Of a DNA stretch of 21,506 bases, positions 8,101 through 16,391 are shown piece by piece. Location of the stretch: assembly GCA_046049545.1 (NCBI GenBank), contig JBJORF010000079.1:1-21506 (forward strand). Direction: 5' to 3'. The notes under the pieces were generated by a model. That model ran no database searches. It had not been told where the DNA came from and worked only from the letters and a program-made list of their open reading frames with translations. Within the stretch, counting starts at the first letter, position 1; each line of letters opens with the position of its first letter. The position numbers and the translations under genes are program-made. This DNA is from Romeriopsis sp046049545 (GTDB taxonomy: Bacteria > Cyanobacteriota > Cyanobacteriia > Leptolyngbyales > Leptolyngbyaceae).

Positions 8101-8169
8101 GTGCTGACGAACTATACATTTCAGAGTGCAATCGTCAATGTAACCGGGGATAGATATCTTCCCCCCTAA
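8101..8169 (+). CDS. Possible 22-residue micro-ORF with a strong ribosome-binding site
   Basis: A GTG at 8101 follows a perfect AGGAGG (8087-8092) with an 8-nt spacer. It opens a frame of 22 codons beginning MLTNYTFQSAIVNVTGDRY, ending in Leu-Pro-Pro and TAA. It lies in the lexA 5' region, about 130 nt before lexA. Nothing in the peptide is recognisable, and coding potential cannot be judged from so short a frame. It could equally be a fortuitous purine run. Confidence 0.25.
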   Translation: MLTNYTFQSAIVNVTGDRYLPP

Positions 8170-8203
8170 AATCCCCCCAAAGATTTCTAAATAGGACTGG
8201 ACA

Positions 8204-8254
8204 AGTTCAAATGTTTTCGGGTACAAATGTCCTATGGTTGTCATCATAATGATG
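8204..8254 (+). promoter_or_regulatory. Candidate lexA promoter/operator with LexA-box-like sites
   Basis: GGTACAAATGTCCT at 8220-8233 matches 13 of 14 positions of the cyanobacterial (Anabaena) LexA-box consensus RGTACNNNDGTWCB. Sixteen nt upstream, AGTTCAAATGTTTT (8204-8217) matches the same pattern with two differences, so the two may form a tandem operator. A -10-like CATAAT lies at 8245-8250, placing the better box over the -35 position, as expected for autorepression. The consensus is recalled from the literature; binding is inferred. Confidence 0.5.
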
Positions 8255-8298
8255 GCGATGCTCGCATTTCAACCCAACTGAATTATGGCCTTTAGATC

Positions 8299-8931
8299 AT
8301 GCAACCTTTTGAAGCACTTGAGTCGTTAACGACGGCCCAGAAAGAACTCTATGACTGGTTGGTGGAGTATATCCGCGCCAATCAGCATTCGCCTTCGATT
8401 CGGCAGATGATGCGGGCGATGAGCCTGAAGTCGCCGGCCCCGGTGCAGAGTCGTCTCGATCATCTTCGGAAGAAGGGCTATATTGCCTGGGAAGAAGGTC
8501 AGGCGCGAACTATCCGTTTGCTGAACAATCAGCCTCAGGGGCTGCCGATCATCGGGGCGATCGCGGCAACGAGTTTAGTTGAAACTTACGATGATACTGA
8601 CGTTGAGATGTTGGATCTGAACGGCATGTTGATGAAGCCGGACTACTATGCATTGCGGGTGCGTGGTCACAGCATGATCGAGGCGATGATTGATGACGGT
8701 GATACGGTGATCATGGAACGGCCCCATGATGTTCGTACGATTAAGAATGGTACGATCGTGGCAGCGCGAGTTGAAGGCAAAACAACGCTGAAGTATTTCC
8801 AGAAGAAGGGCAGCAAAGTGACGCTGATGCCAGGGAATCCCGATCGTGATCTCTACCCCGTTACGGAAGTGAAGGCCAGCGAAATCGATATTCAAGGCAT
8901 TCTGAAAGCCGTTTGGCGTAATGTCCGCTAG
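8299..8931 (+). CDS. lexA: LexA-family repressor with altered self-cleavage site
   Basis: LexA represses SOS or other regulons through an N-terminal winged helix and is normally inactivated by RecA-stimulated autoproteolysis. The 210-residue protein has the DNA-binding domain at about 9-75 (LTTAQKELYDWLVEYI, then SPSIRQMMRAMSL and PVQSRLDHLRKKGYI). The C-terminal S24 peptidase domain retains nucleophile Ser125 (VRGHSMIEAMIDDGD) and general base Lys165 (TTLKYF). The scissile Ala-Gly of the family is here Ala90-Thr91 in GAIAATSLVE. The 35-residue distance from Ala90 to Ser125 equals Ala84-Ser119 in E. coli LexA, so the alignment is secure. Loss of the P1' glycine predicts poor or absent self-cleavage. 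Cyanobacterial LexA proteins without SOS function are known in Synechocystis. The gene is monocistronic, ending at a strong terminator. Confidence 0.94.
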   Translation: MQPFEALESLTTAQKELYDWLVEYIRANQHSPSIRQMMRAMSLKSPAPVQSRLDHLRKKGYIAWEEGQARTIRLLNNQPQGLPIIGAIAATSLVETYDDTDVEMLDLNGMLMKPDYYALRVRGHSMIEAMIDDGDTVIMERPHDVRTIKNGTIVAARVEGKTTLKYFQKKGSKVTLMPGNPDRDLYPVTEVKASEIDIQGILKAVWRNVR

Positions 8932-8970
8932 AAAGCCTGCTAGAAAGTTTTACGGATAGCCAGGTTGCTT

Positions 8971-9003
8971 AAAAGCGCGCAGTCAATCAACTGCGCGCTT
9001 TTT
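8971..9003 (+). terminator. Rho-independent terminator after lexA
   Basis: AAAAGCGCGCAG, an 8-nt loop TCAATCAA, then CTGCGCGCTTTTT. The stem is 12 bp counting the A/T pairs, GC-rich at its core, and followed by a run of five T. It starts 39 nt after the lexA stop and is the clearest terminator in the window. Confidence 0.93.
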
Positions 9004-9136
9004 GAGTGATTGAGCCGGATGTTGCGATGGAGAGGGCGTAGCACTGCATCAATTTCTTGCAACATATCAGCGGTAATCGTCGTCCTGTGGGATGATTTCG
9101 CTATCGATCGCGCTAGTTGTTTGGGAGTTCGAGTCT

Positions 9137-10510
9137 GTGAACCCAGTTCAATCTCTACTCAAGGTGTTTGAAAGCCGTAAGATGGCGGCGTTGATTTTTC
9201 TGGGTTTTGGCTCAGGGTTGCCGCTGTTTTTGACCAGTAAGGCGCTGCAAGCCTGGATGTCAACGGCGGGAGTAGAGAAGGGAATGATCGGGCTGATGAG
9301 TATTGTGGCGCTGCCCTATTCGTTGAAGTTTTTGTGGTCGCCGTTGTTCGATCGGTTTCGGTTGCCGCTGTTGGGTCATCGTCGGGGTTGGCTGATCGCG
9401 ATGCAGGTGGCACTGATGGGGGCGATCGCTTGGTTGAGTCGGCAAGATCCGACTTCACTGACGCAGGTTGGGCAGGTGAGTAAGGAAGTTTGCGTTGGTG
9501 CCGGATTTTTTCAGGGTTGGTGTGAAACTTGGCAGGTGCTGAGGGCTTTGTCGGTGAGTCCGTTCTTCTTGGTAGCAATGGTGGTGGCGTTGCTGAGTGC
9601 GACCCAGGATGTGAATGTCGATGCCTATCGGACAGATGTGCTGAAAAAGCCGGAGCTGGGTGCAGGGGCGGCGGTATTTGTCACGGGCTATCGCTTGGCC
9701 CTGATTATTACTGGGGCAGTCGCATTCATGCTGGCGGACAAGATGCCTTGGGCAAATGTCTATCTCTGGCTGTCGGTGCTAATGGGGGTGGGGATTATCG
9801 CGACGGTGATGGCTCCGGAACCGCAGGTGCAACCGCAGGCAATGACGCTGAATCAGGCAGTGGTGAAGCCATTTCAGGAGTTTTACCAACGTCTGGGGGG
9901 CGGACGGTTGATTGCGGTGCTGACGTTTATGGTGCTGTATAAGTTTGGCGATGCGCTGTTGAATAATATGGCAACCCCGTTTTTGCTGGAGACGGGCTTT
10001 AGCCAGACGGCGATCGGGGCGGTGCAAGGGGGAATGGGGATTGCCGCGACGATCGTGGGGACGCTGGTCGGCGGGAGCATCTTTAGCAAAATTGGGATTA
10101 ATAAGTCGCTGTGGGTGTTTGGGGGATTGCAGGCGCTGAGTAATGTGGCTTATTGGCTGCTGGCGTTGGTCGGGAAGAATGAGGCGTTCATGACCTTGGC
10201 GATTAATATTGAGAATTTCTGCGGCGGCTTGGGGAATGCGGGTTTTTTGGGGTTCATGATGAGCCTGTGCAGTCCCAAGTTTTCGGCGACGCAGTTTGCG
10301 CTGTTATCGAGCCTGATGGCCGTGAGCCGCGATATCTTAGTCGCTCCAGCGGGAAAATGGGCAGAAAGTTTAGGCTGGGGGAACTTCTTCCTGATGACGA
10401 TCGCGGCGGCGGTACCAGGATTGCTGCTGTTGCCGCTGTTTGCGCCTTGGAATGCGCCTGTGCAAACGAGTGATTTGCTGGAAGAGACGGAAGAGGAGTC
10501 GGTGGCTTAG
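9137..10510 (+). CDS. AmpG-like MFS permease
   Basis: Integral membrane transporter of the major facilitator superfamily with about 12 hydrophobic segments in 457 residues. AmpG-type signatures are present: DRFRLPLLGHRRGW (72-85) in the TM2-TM3 loop and ATQDVNVDAYR (155-165) near TM5. AmpG imports anhydromuropeptides for cell-wall recycling; cyanobacterial members are usually annotated only as MFS transporters, and the true substrate is not shown here. I prefer the GTG at 9137, with GGGAG ending 9 nt upstream, because the N terminus then reads NPVQSLLKVFESRKMAAL as in AmpG proteins. An in-frame ATG at 9092 would add 15 residues and has no good ribosome-binding site. The acidic C-terminal tail (LLEETEEESVA) is cytoplasmic. 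Confidence 0.87.
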   Translation: MNPVQSLLKVFESRKMAALIFLGFGSGLPLFLTSKALQAWMSTAGVEKGMIGLMSIVALPYSLKFLWSPLFDRFRLPLLGHRRGWLIAMQVALMGAIAWLSRQDPTSLTQVGQVSKEVCVGAGFFQGWCETWQVLRALSVSPFFLVAMVVALLSATQDVNVDAYRTDVLKKPELGAGAAVFVTGYRLALIITGAVAFMLADKMPWANVYLWLSVLMGVGIIATVMAPEPQVQPQAMTLNQAVVKPFQEFYQRLGGGRLIAVLTFMVLYKFGDALLNNMATPFLLETGFSQTAIGAVQGGMGIAATIVGTLVGGSIFSKIGINKSLWVFGGLQALSNVAYWLLALVGKNEAFMTLAINIENFCGGLGNAGFLGFMMSLCSPKFSATQFALLSSLMAVSRDILVAPAGKWAESLGWGNFFLMTIAAAVPGLLLLPLFAPWNAPVQTSDLLEETEEESVA

Positions 10511-10588
10511 GGTAGTTTGTCGCCGGGAATCCCATTCGGCCGAGAATCCCATTAGAATATCAATGATCTCAATTTTTCCCAGCGTCCT

Positions 10589-10741
10589 ATGACATTTTTC
10601 CGGCAGTATGTGGCACCGTTGATTGCGGTTTTGATTTTCTCGTTAGCCTTGGTGGCGGCGAGTGCGCGGATTTGGTTGCCGAATGATATGGCGGCCCCTG
10701 CACCGATTGAAGAAGTTGTTTCCGATCAGGCATCTCAGTAA
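10589..10741 (+). CDS. Small single-span membrane protein of unknown function
   Basis: A 50-residue ORF starting MTFFRQYVAPLIAVLIFSLA. Residues 8-26 form one hydrophobic transmembrane segment, followed by the motif ASARIWLPNDMAAPAP and a short acidic tail. I found it by reading the 238-nt gap between the permease and acetyltransferase genes. The evidence that it is a gene is the coherent membrane-anchor composition and the tight spacing: its stop is 6 nt before the GTG of the acetyltransferase. There is no strong Shine-Dalgarno. The sequence resembles small conserved cyanobacterial hypotheticals, but I cannot name a family or function. Confidence 0.68.
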   Translation: MTFFRQYVAPLIAVLIFSLALVAASARIWLPNDMAAPAPIEEVVSDQASQ

Positions 10742-10747
10742 GTTAGC

Positions 10748-11212
10748 GTGGAATTTGCGATTCCGGGTTATCAATTGCAGCGGGGAACAATCGGTGATCG
10801 ATCGCGGCTCACAGAGTTTATGCGGCGAACCTATCGTGAACGATCGCCAGATGCAGATTTGGGCCATTTGCGGTTGACCGTAGAGCAATATTTTTCTTCG
10901 GAAACTCCGTTGTGGTGGGTGGTGGAGGCACAAGCAGCCGAATCTCCGATTGGGGCACTGTGGGCAGGCAGTTCAATTGACCAGGCGAGTGGCGAGCGCC
11001 AAGCCTACATTTTTTTGCTGTACATTGATCCTGCACATCGCCGACGGGGATTAGGTCAGGTGCTGTTGCGGACGGCGGAAGTGTGGGCGCAAGCCAGGGG
11101 CGATCGGAGAATTGGCTTGCAGATGTTTGCGGATAATGATGTTGCAGCGGCGTTTTACCGGGCTTGTGGCTATGGGGTCAAAACCTATGGCATGCAGAAA
11201 CCATTGGTTTGA
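10748..11212 (+). CDS. GNAT-family N-acetyltransferase
   Basis: A 154-residue GCN5-related acetyltransferase transferring an acetyl group from acetyl-CoA to an unknown amine. The core strand YIFLLYIDPAHRRRGLGQVLL contains the acetyl-CoA pyrophosphate-binding loop RRRGLG (98-103). The C-terminal motif NDVAAAFYRACGYGV is the usual end of the fold. Translation starts at a GTG 6 nt after the small membrane-protein gene, so the two are probably co-translated. Length and motif order are normal. The target could be a small molecule or a protein N terminus (RimI-like); sequence does not decide. Confidence 0.88.
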   Translation: MEFAIPGYQLQRGTIGDRSRLTEFMRRTYRERSPDADLGHLRLTVEQYFSSETPLWWVVEAQAAESPIGALWAGSSIDQASGERQAYIFLLYIDPAHRRRGLGQVLLRTAEVWAQARGDRRIGLQMFADNDVAAAFYRACGYGVKTYGMQKPLV

Positions 11213-11236
11213 TTTGAGTCGGTGAAAGATCCACTG

Positions 11237-11285
11237 ATGGCAAAAATATCGACCGATCGGCTTTACCCGAAACCCCTTTTGCCAT
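11237..11285 (+). other. Nine-bp inverted repeat just upstream of the HEAT-repeat gene
   Basis: ATGGCAAAA (11237-11245) pairs perfectly with TTTTGCCAT (11277-11285) around a 31-nt loop. The structure ends 13 nt before the HEAT start codon. It has no T-run, so it could be an mRNA leader structure rather than a terminator. The same stretch can be read as an 18-codon ORF from the ATG at 11237 to the TGA at 11291-11293, immediately before the GAGG of the HEAT gene. Confidence 0.35.
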
Positions 11286-11298
11286 TACCCTGAGAGGT

Positions 11299-12057
11299 AT
11301 GTATAGCAAAGATGATTTAAGTGTTCTGGATTTTGAAGCTGATTTTGAAGATCCTTTAGATCTGCTGGATAATCTCGAACCGGAAACCGAACCTAAACCC
11401 GATCCGGAGCTGATGCTACCGCTTTTGACATCATCGGATGTGCAACAGCGGATTGTTGCGGCGCGGGCATTTTGTGAACTGGAAGACGCTCGGGCGATTC
11501 CGGCGCTGATTGAGTTATTGCGTGATAGTTGTCCGTTAGTGCGGGTGAGTGCAGCCTATGCTTTGGGGCGGAACCCGAGGGCGGATGCAGTGGAGCCGTT
11601 GATGCAGCGCTATGCAACGGACTGGAATGGCTATGTCCGGAAGGGTGTGGTCTGGGCATTGGGCAATTGCCGCGATGTGCGGGCGGTGCCGACGTTGCTG
11701 GAAGCGATTAAAACGGATATTGCGGCGGTGCGGCTGTGGGCAGCGAGCGCGATGGCGCAGATGGGCAGTATTGGCTATGGGCAGATTATTCAGGCGATTC
11801 CGCCGCTGATCGAGGGATTGCGCGGCGATTTGGTGCCGGCGGTGCGGAGTAATTGCGCTTGGTCGGTGGGGGAGCTCTGTCGGGATTTGCCGTCGAATGT
11901 GATCTATGCGACAGCGGTGGATTCGTTGATTGAGGCGTTTGCTGAGGATCCAGATATTAGTGTGCGGGAGGATGCCAAGGCGGCGATGTTGAAGTTGGGT
12001 GATCCGCGCGGGTTGCAGGTGATTGAGGAGCTGGAGCTGGAGGGCTGGGGGATTTAG
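11299..12057 (+). CDS. HEAT-repeat domain protein
   Basis: A 252-residue all-helical repeat protein. After an acidic, probably flexible N terminus (residues 1-39, rich in Asp/Glu with EPETEPKPDPE), about five HEAT-like helical pairs follow. Examples are VQQRIVAARAFCELEDARAI, LVRVSAAYALGRNPRADAV, YVRKGVVWALGNCRDVRAV, VRLWAASAMAQMGSIG and VRSNCAWSVGELC. Such repeats form a curved scaffold for protein binding. In cyanobacteria related proteins include phycobilin lyases (CpcE/F-like), but the lyase motifs are not evident, so I call it only a HEAT protein. The ATG at 11299 follows GAGG (11294-11297). It lies 86 nt after the acetyltransferase and may belong to the same unit. Confidence 0.88.
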   Translation: MYSKDDLSVLDFEADFEDPLDLLDNLEPETEPKPDPELMLPLLTSSDVQQRIVAARAFCELEDARAIPALIELLRDSCPLVRVSAAYALGRNPRADAVEPLMQRYATDWNGYVRKGVVWALGNCRDVRAVPTLLEAIKTDIAAVRLWAASAMAQMGSIGYGQIIQAIPPLIEGLRGDLVPAVRSNCAWSVGELCRDLPSNVIYATAVDSLIEAFAEDPDISVREDAKAAMLKLGDPRGLQVIEELELEGWGI

Positions 12058-12059
12058 GT

Positions 12060-12100
12060 CGGAATCCAGAAACCGGCGATCGCCCAATCAATCGATTCCG
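12060..12100. terminator. Possible weak bidirectional terminator between convergent genes
   Basis: CGGAATC (12060-12066) and GATTCCG (12094-12100) form a 7-bp dyad with a 27-nt loop in the 48-nt gap between the convergent HEAT and ABC lipoprotein genes. It has no T-run on either strand, so terminator function is only a guess from position. Confidence 0.25.
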
Positions 12101-12105
12101 CGCAT

Positions 12106-13929
12106 CTATTCCGCAATTCGTAGTTCGTGTACATTCCAGGTGATGCCGCCGGATTCGGGGTAGCGGATGCCGTCGATGCGATCGCGCCCGACTGCCATAA
12201 TCCGTTCGACGACGAGGGGAATCCAGGGAAGCTGCTCTTGGCCGATTTGCTGGACTTTGGCGTAGATCGCTTTACGTTTGGTTTCGTCAAGTTCGAGGGC
12301 ACCTTGGGTGTAGAGTTTGCCCATTTCGATTTCCCAGTCGGCAGTTTTCTGGCCTTCGAGGCGTTTGGTGCCGCCTTCGGCGCGCTGGTTGAAGGCGTGG
12401 GCACCGCCGTCGGGTTGCCAGACATGGGTGAGGGCATGGGGTTCGATGCTGCTCCCGAAGGCCAGGAGGTAGCATTCCCAATCCCGGGCTGAGTCAAGTC
12501 TTTCGCCGAGGACGTTGAAGTTGATGGGGTTGAGGTTGACTTTCATCCCAATATCGGCAAGATCTTGCTTGATCTGGGCGATCAGGGAGACGCGCAGGGT
12601 GTTTTCGGCGTTGGTGATGATGGTGAATTCGACGGGATTGCCATCGCTGTCGATGAGTTGGCTGCCGTTGTATTTGAATCCGGCTTCTTTGAGGAGTTGT
12701 TTGGCTTTTTCAGGGTTGTAGTCATACACTTTCAAGCCTTGCTCAGGGGAGAGGTAGTAGGGACTGCGGGGGTTGATAAAGGTGTTGAGCAGGGTGCCAA
12801 GACCACGATAGGCGTTGGTGTTCATTTTGTTGCGATCGATGGCGTAGGCGACGGCTTGGCGGAAAGCCTTGTTATTGAACCATTTCGATTTAATCGGATC
12901 AACGACGGGTTTGCCGTCGATTTTGCCAGTGTTGAGGTTGAACGAGAGGAAGGTGGTGACGGGGCGACCGCCGCCAACATGGACGGTGAATTTGCCGCGC
13001 TTTTCTTCGGCTTTGAGCAGCGGAAAGTCTTCGGGACGCAGGGGTTCGATGATGTCGGATTCGCCCGATCGAAATTTGACGAGGGTGGTGTCGCGGTTAT
13101 CGACGAGGTTCCAAATCAAGCGATCGACGTAGGGCTGGGGTTGGCCTTTGTCGTCTTTGCGCCAATAGTTAGGATTGCGTTTGAAGATGACGCGCTGGCC
13201 GTTGGTGTAGCTGTCCAAGGTGTACATGCCATTGGTGACAATGCTGCGGGGATCCTCTTTGGTCGTCCAGGTGGTGAGGAAGCGGGGTTTGCCTTTTTCG
13301 TCTTTGGTTTCCACGGCAGTGCGGAGGGCATGTTCTGGCATGATACCGAGGCCCAGACTGCGGAGGAAGGGAGCGAAGGGTTCAGGGGTGGTGAATTTAA
13401 TTTCGCGATCGTTGAGTTTAGTGACGGTGGGGAGTTTGCGATCGGCCCCGATGCGGAGGATATCTTGGATGTTGGTGGGGATGTCGGGGTTGAGGTAAAT
13501 CGAGTTGAAGGTGAAGAGTACGTCGTTGACAGTGAGGGGCTGGCCGTCCGACCATTTGAGGTTTTCTTTGAGCTTGAAGGTAATGCTCTTTTTGTCTTTC
13601 GAGATTTCCCAGGATTCGGCGAGGGCGGGTTCGACTTGATTGGTGAGGGCATTTTCGGTGATTAAGCCTTCGTAGATGTAGCCGAAGACGTTGGGGGAGG
13701 CGGCATTGAGGGCGTAGTTAAAAGTCGCGGGGTCGCCGAGCTGACTTTCGACAATTTCGGTGCCGCTGGTGATGGTTTGGCGGAGGTTGCAGGCGGTAAG
13801 GCCGGTGATCAGGGTCAGCGTAAGGCAGAAGAGGGCGAGGTAACGCCGTACGGATTTTGAACTGAATAATTTTGCGGTCGCCAACTTGCCAATTAGTGCC
13901 AATTTGCCAAGCATTGCCGAAAACCCCAC
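12106..13929 (-). CDS. Peptide-type ABC transporter substrate-binding lipoprotein
   Basis: Extracytoplasmic solute-binding protein of family 5 (DppA/OppA type), delivering peptides, nickel or other ligands to an ABC importer. The 607-residue product has basic residues before a hydrophobic helix and the lipobox LTAC with Cys47, so it should be membrane-anchored after lipidation. Family landmarks include WSDGQPLTVNDVLFTFNSI (about 125-145), GTLLNTFINPRSPYYL and YDYNPEKAKQLLKEAGF (about 415-430). The start shown is a GTG; an in-frame ATG five codons later (13914) gives a more usual signal-peptide length. No permease or ATPase gene is adjacent, so it is an orphan binding protein here, which is common in cyanobacteria. 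The ligand cannot be told from sequence. Confidence 0.92.
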   Translation of the reverse strand: MGFSAMLGKLALIGKLATAKLFSSKSVRRYLALFCLTLTLITGLTACNLRQTITSGTEIVESQLGDPATFNYALNAASPNVFGYIYEGLITENALTNQVEPALAESWEISKDKKSITFKLKENLKWSDGQPLTVNDVLFTFNSIYLNPDIPTNIQDILRIGADRKLPTVTKLNDREIKFTTPEPFAPFLRSLGLGIMPEHALRTAVETKDEKGKPRFLTTWTTKEDPRSIVTNGMYTLDSYTNGQRVIFKRNPNYWRKDDKGQPQPYVDRLIWNLVDNRDTTLVKFRSGESDIIEPLRPEDFPLLKAEEKRGKFTVHVGGGRPVTTFLSFNLNTGKIDGKPVVDPIKSKWFNNKAFRQAVAYAIDRNKMNTNAYRGLGTLLNTFINPRSPYYLSPEQGLKVYDYNPEKAKQLLKEAGFKYNGSQLIDSDGNPVEFTIITNAENTLRVSLIAQIKQDLADIGMKVNLNPINFNVLGERLDSARDWECYLLAFGSSIEPHALTHVWQPDGGAHAFNQRAEGGTKRLEGQKTADWEIEMGKLYTQGALELDETKRKAIYAKVQQIGQEQLPWIPLVVERIMAVGRDRIDGIRYPESGGITWNVHELRIAE

Positions 13930-13969
13930 GTTGCTATCCCAGATTTATATCTTCTGCATGATAGCTGAT

Positions 13970-14047
13970 GTGGGTTTCGGCTGACGCTCAACCCACTGGG
14001 TGATTATGCGACGTGGGTTTCGGCTGACGCTCAACCCACTGGGCGAT
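13970..14047. repeat. Two direct copies of a 35-nt hairpin repeat
   Basis: Copies at 13970-14004 and 14013-14047 differ at one base near the 3' end (GGGTGAT versus GGGCGAT). Each contains GTGGGTT and AACCCAC as a perfect 7-bp stem. Read on the minus strand, the 13-nt loop is GAGCGTCAGCCGA. They lie between the divergently placed 5' end of the ABC lipoprotein gene and 3' end of acs. The tail of copy 2 (TGGGCGATCGGTGGGG) recurs at 16232-16247 on the other side of acs. Confidence 0.92.
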
Positions 14048-14067
14048 CGGTGGGGGTTCCCGATCGA

Positions 14068-14089
14068 GGGCTGAGCGTAGCCGAAGCCC
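14068..14089. repeat. Hairpin repeat with stem GGGCT/AGCCC
   Basis: GGGCT, loop GAGCGTAGCCGA, AGCCC. The loop is nearly the same as in the neighbouring repeats, while the stem differs and is still perfectly paired. Confidence 0.8.
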
Positions 14090-14115
14090 GGCTCAACAAC
14101 CGATCATCCATCTCG

Positions 14116-14135
14116 GTAGCTGAGCGCAGCCGAAG

Positions 14136-14139
<4 letters not shown>
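14116..14139. repeat. Hairpin repeat overlapping the acs stop codon
   Basis: GTAGCT, loop GAGCGCAGCCGA, AGCTAC, a perfect 6-bp stem. The acs stop codon (14138-14136 read on the minus strand) lies within the right arm. The element may act as an acs 3'-end mRNA structure; there is no T-run for a classical terminator. Confidence 0.8.
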
Positions 14140-16106
<1,967 letters not shown>

Positions 16107-16187
16107 GACTAAATACGGGATGATGACAATATTTCCAAGATAGCGGCTTATGGGAGCGGCGCGGCAGTGGGTTTACGGTTTTGTTAC

Positions 16188-16247
16188 GTGGGTTGCTTTG
16201 CGGGCTGAGCTCCGCCGAAGGCTCAACTCACTGGGCGATCGGTGGGG
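16188..16247. repeat. Third, diverged copy of the acs-flanking repeat
   Basis: GTGGGTT (16188-16194) and AACTCAC (16225-16231) are imperfect ends around GGGCTGAGCTCCGCCGAAGG. They are followed by TGGGCGATCGGTGGGG (16232-16247), identical to the 3' tail of the copy at 14013. It lies upstream of acs, so acs is bracketed by related elements. Confidence 0.7.
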
Positions 16248-16282
16248 TGGATTTCGGGTGATCGGTGGTTGATGTGGCCTGT

Positions 16283-16301
16283 GGGCGTGGGATGCACGCC
16301 C
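16283..16301. repeat. Short perfect hairpin GGGCGTG-5-CACGCCC
   Basis: A 7-bp stem with loop GGATG (16290-16294), flanked by GT before and CTACGG after. It resembles the small GTAGGGGCGT-type palindromes dispersed in many cyanobacterial genomes. It lies in the 285-nt divergent gap between acs and the C15 peptidase gene. Confidence 0.6.
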
Positions 16302-16391
16302 CTACGGATCACCGCATGGATGGCATCAATTCCGTACGGGCGCGTTTTCCGCGTCCTCAATCTCGCAATGCCGACTATTTCCGGGTGATCT

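Larger units (their letters stand above)
7740..8298. promoter_or_regulatory. Long AT-richer intergenic region between the PTPS gene and lexA
   Basis: This 559-nt region separates two divergent genes. On the PTPS side, GTTCATG occurs twice at 7796-7802 and 7810-7816, spaced 14 nt start to start. Farther along, ATTAGT (7988-7993) and ACTAAT (8011-8016) form a weak dyad. AGGAGG at 8087-8092 precedes a possible 22-codon ORF, and two C-runs flank TAAAAT at about 8161-8178. On the lexA side are a candidate LexA box (8220-8233) and a palindrome CATCAT-A-ATGATG (8242-8254) that contains a -10-like CATAAT. No tRNA or known riboswitch was recognised. Confidence 0.5.

Noticed and set aside
10528..10554. 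GAATCCCATT repeated twice after the MFS gene
   Set aside because: Two 10-nt copies only, no dyad and no T-run; probably chance or a trivial local duplication.
11299..12057. Phycobilin lyase (CpcE/F-like) assignment for the HEAT protein
   Set aside because: HEAT repeats alone do not support it; no phycobilisome genes are nearby and no lyase-specific motif was recognised.
12565..13665. Long plus-strand open frame (366 codons) opposite the ABC lipoprotein gene
   Set aside because: It is an antisense shadow: the minus frame encodes a recognisable SBP family 5 lipoprotein, while this frame has a low-complexity Gly/Val/Asp/Phe composition caused by GC-biased third positions.
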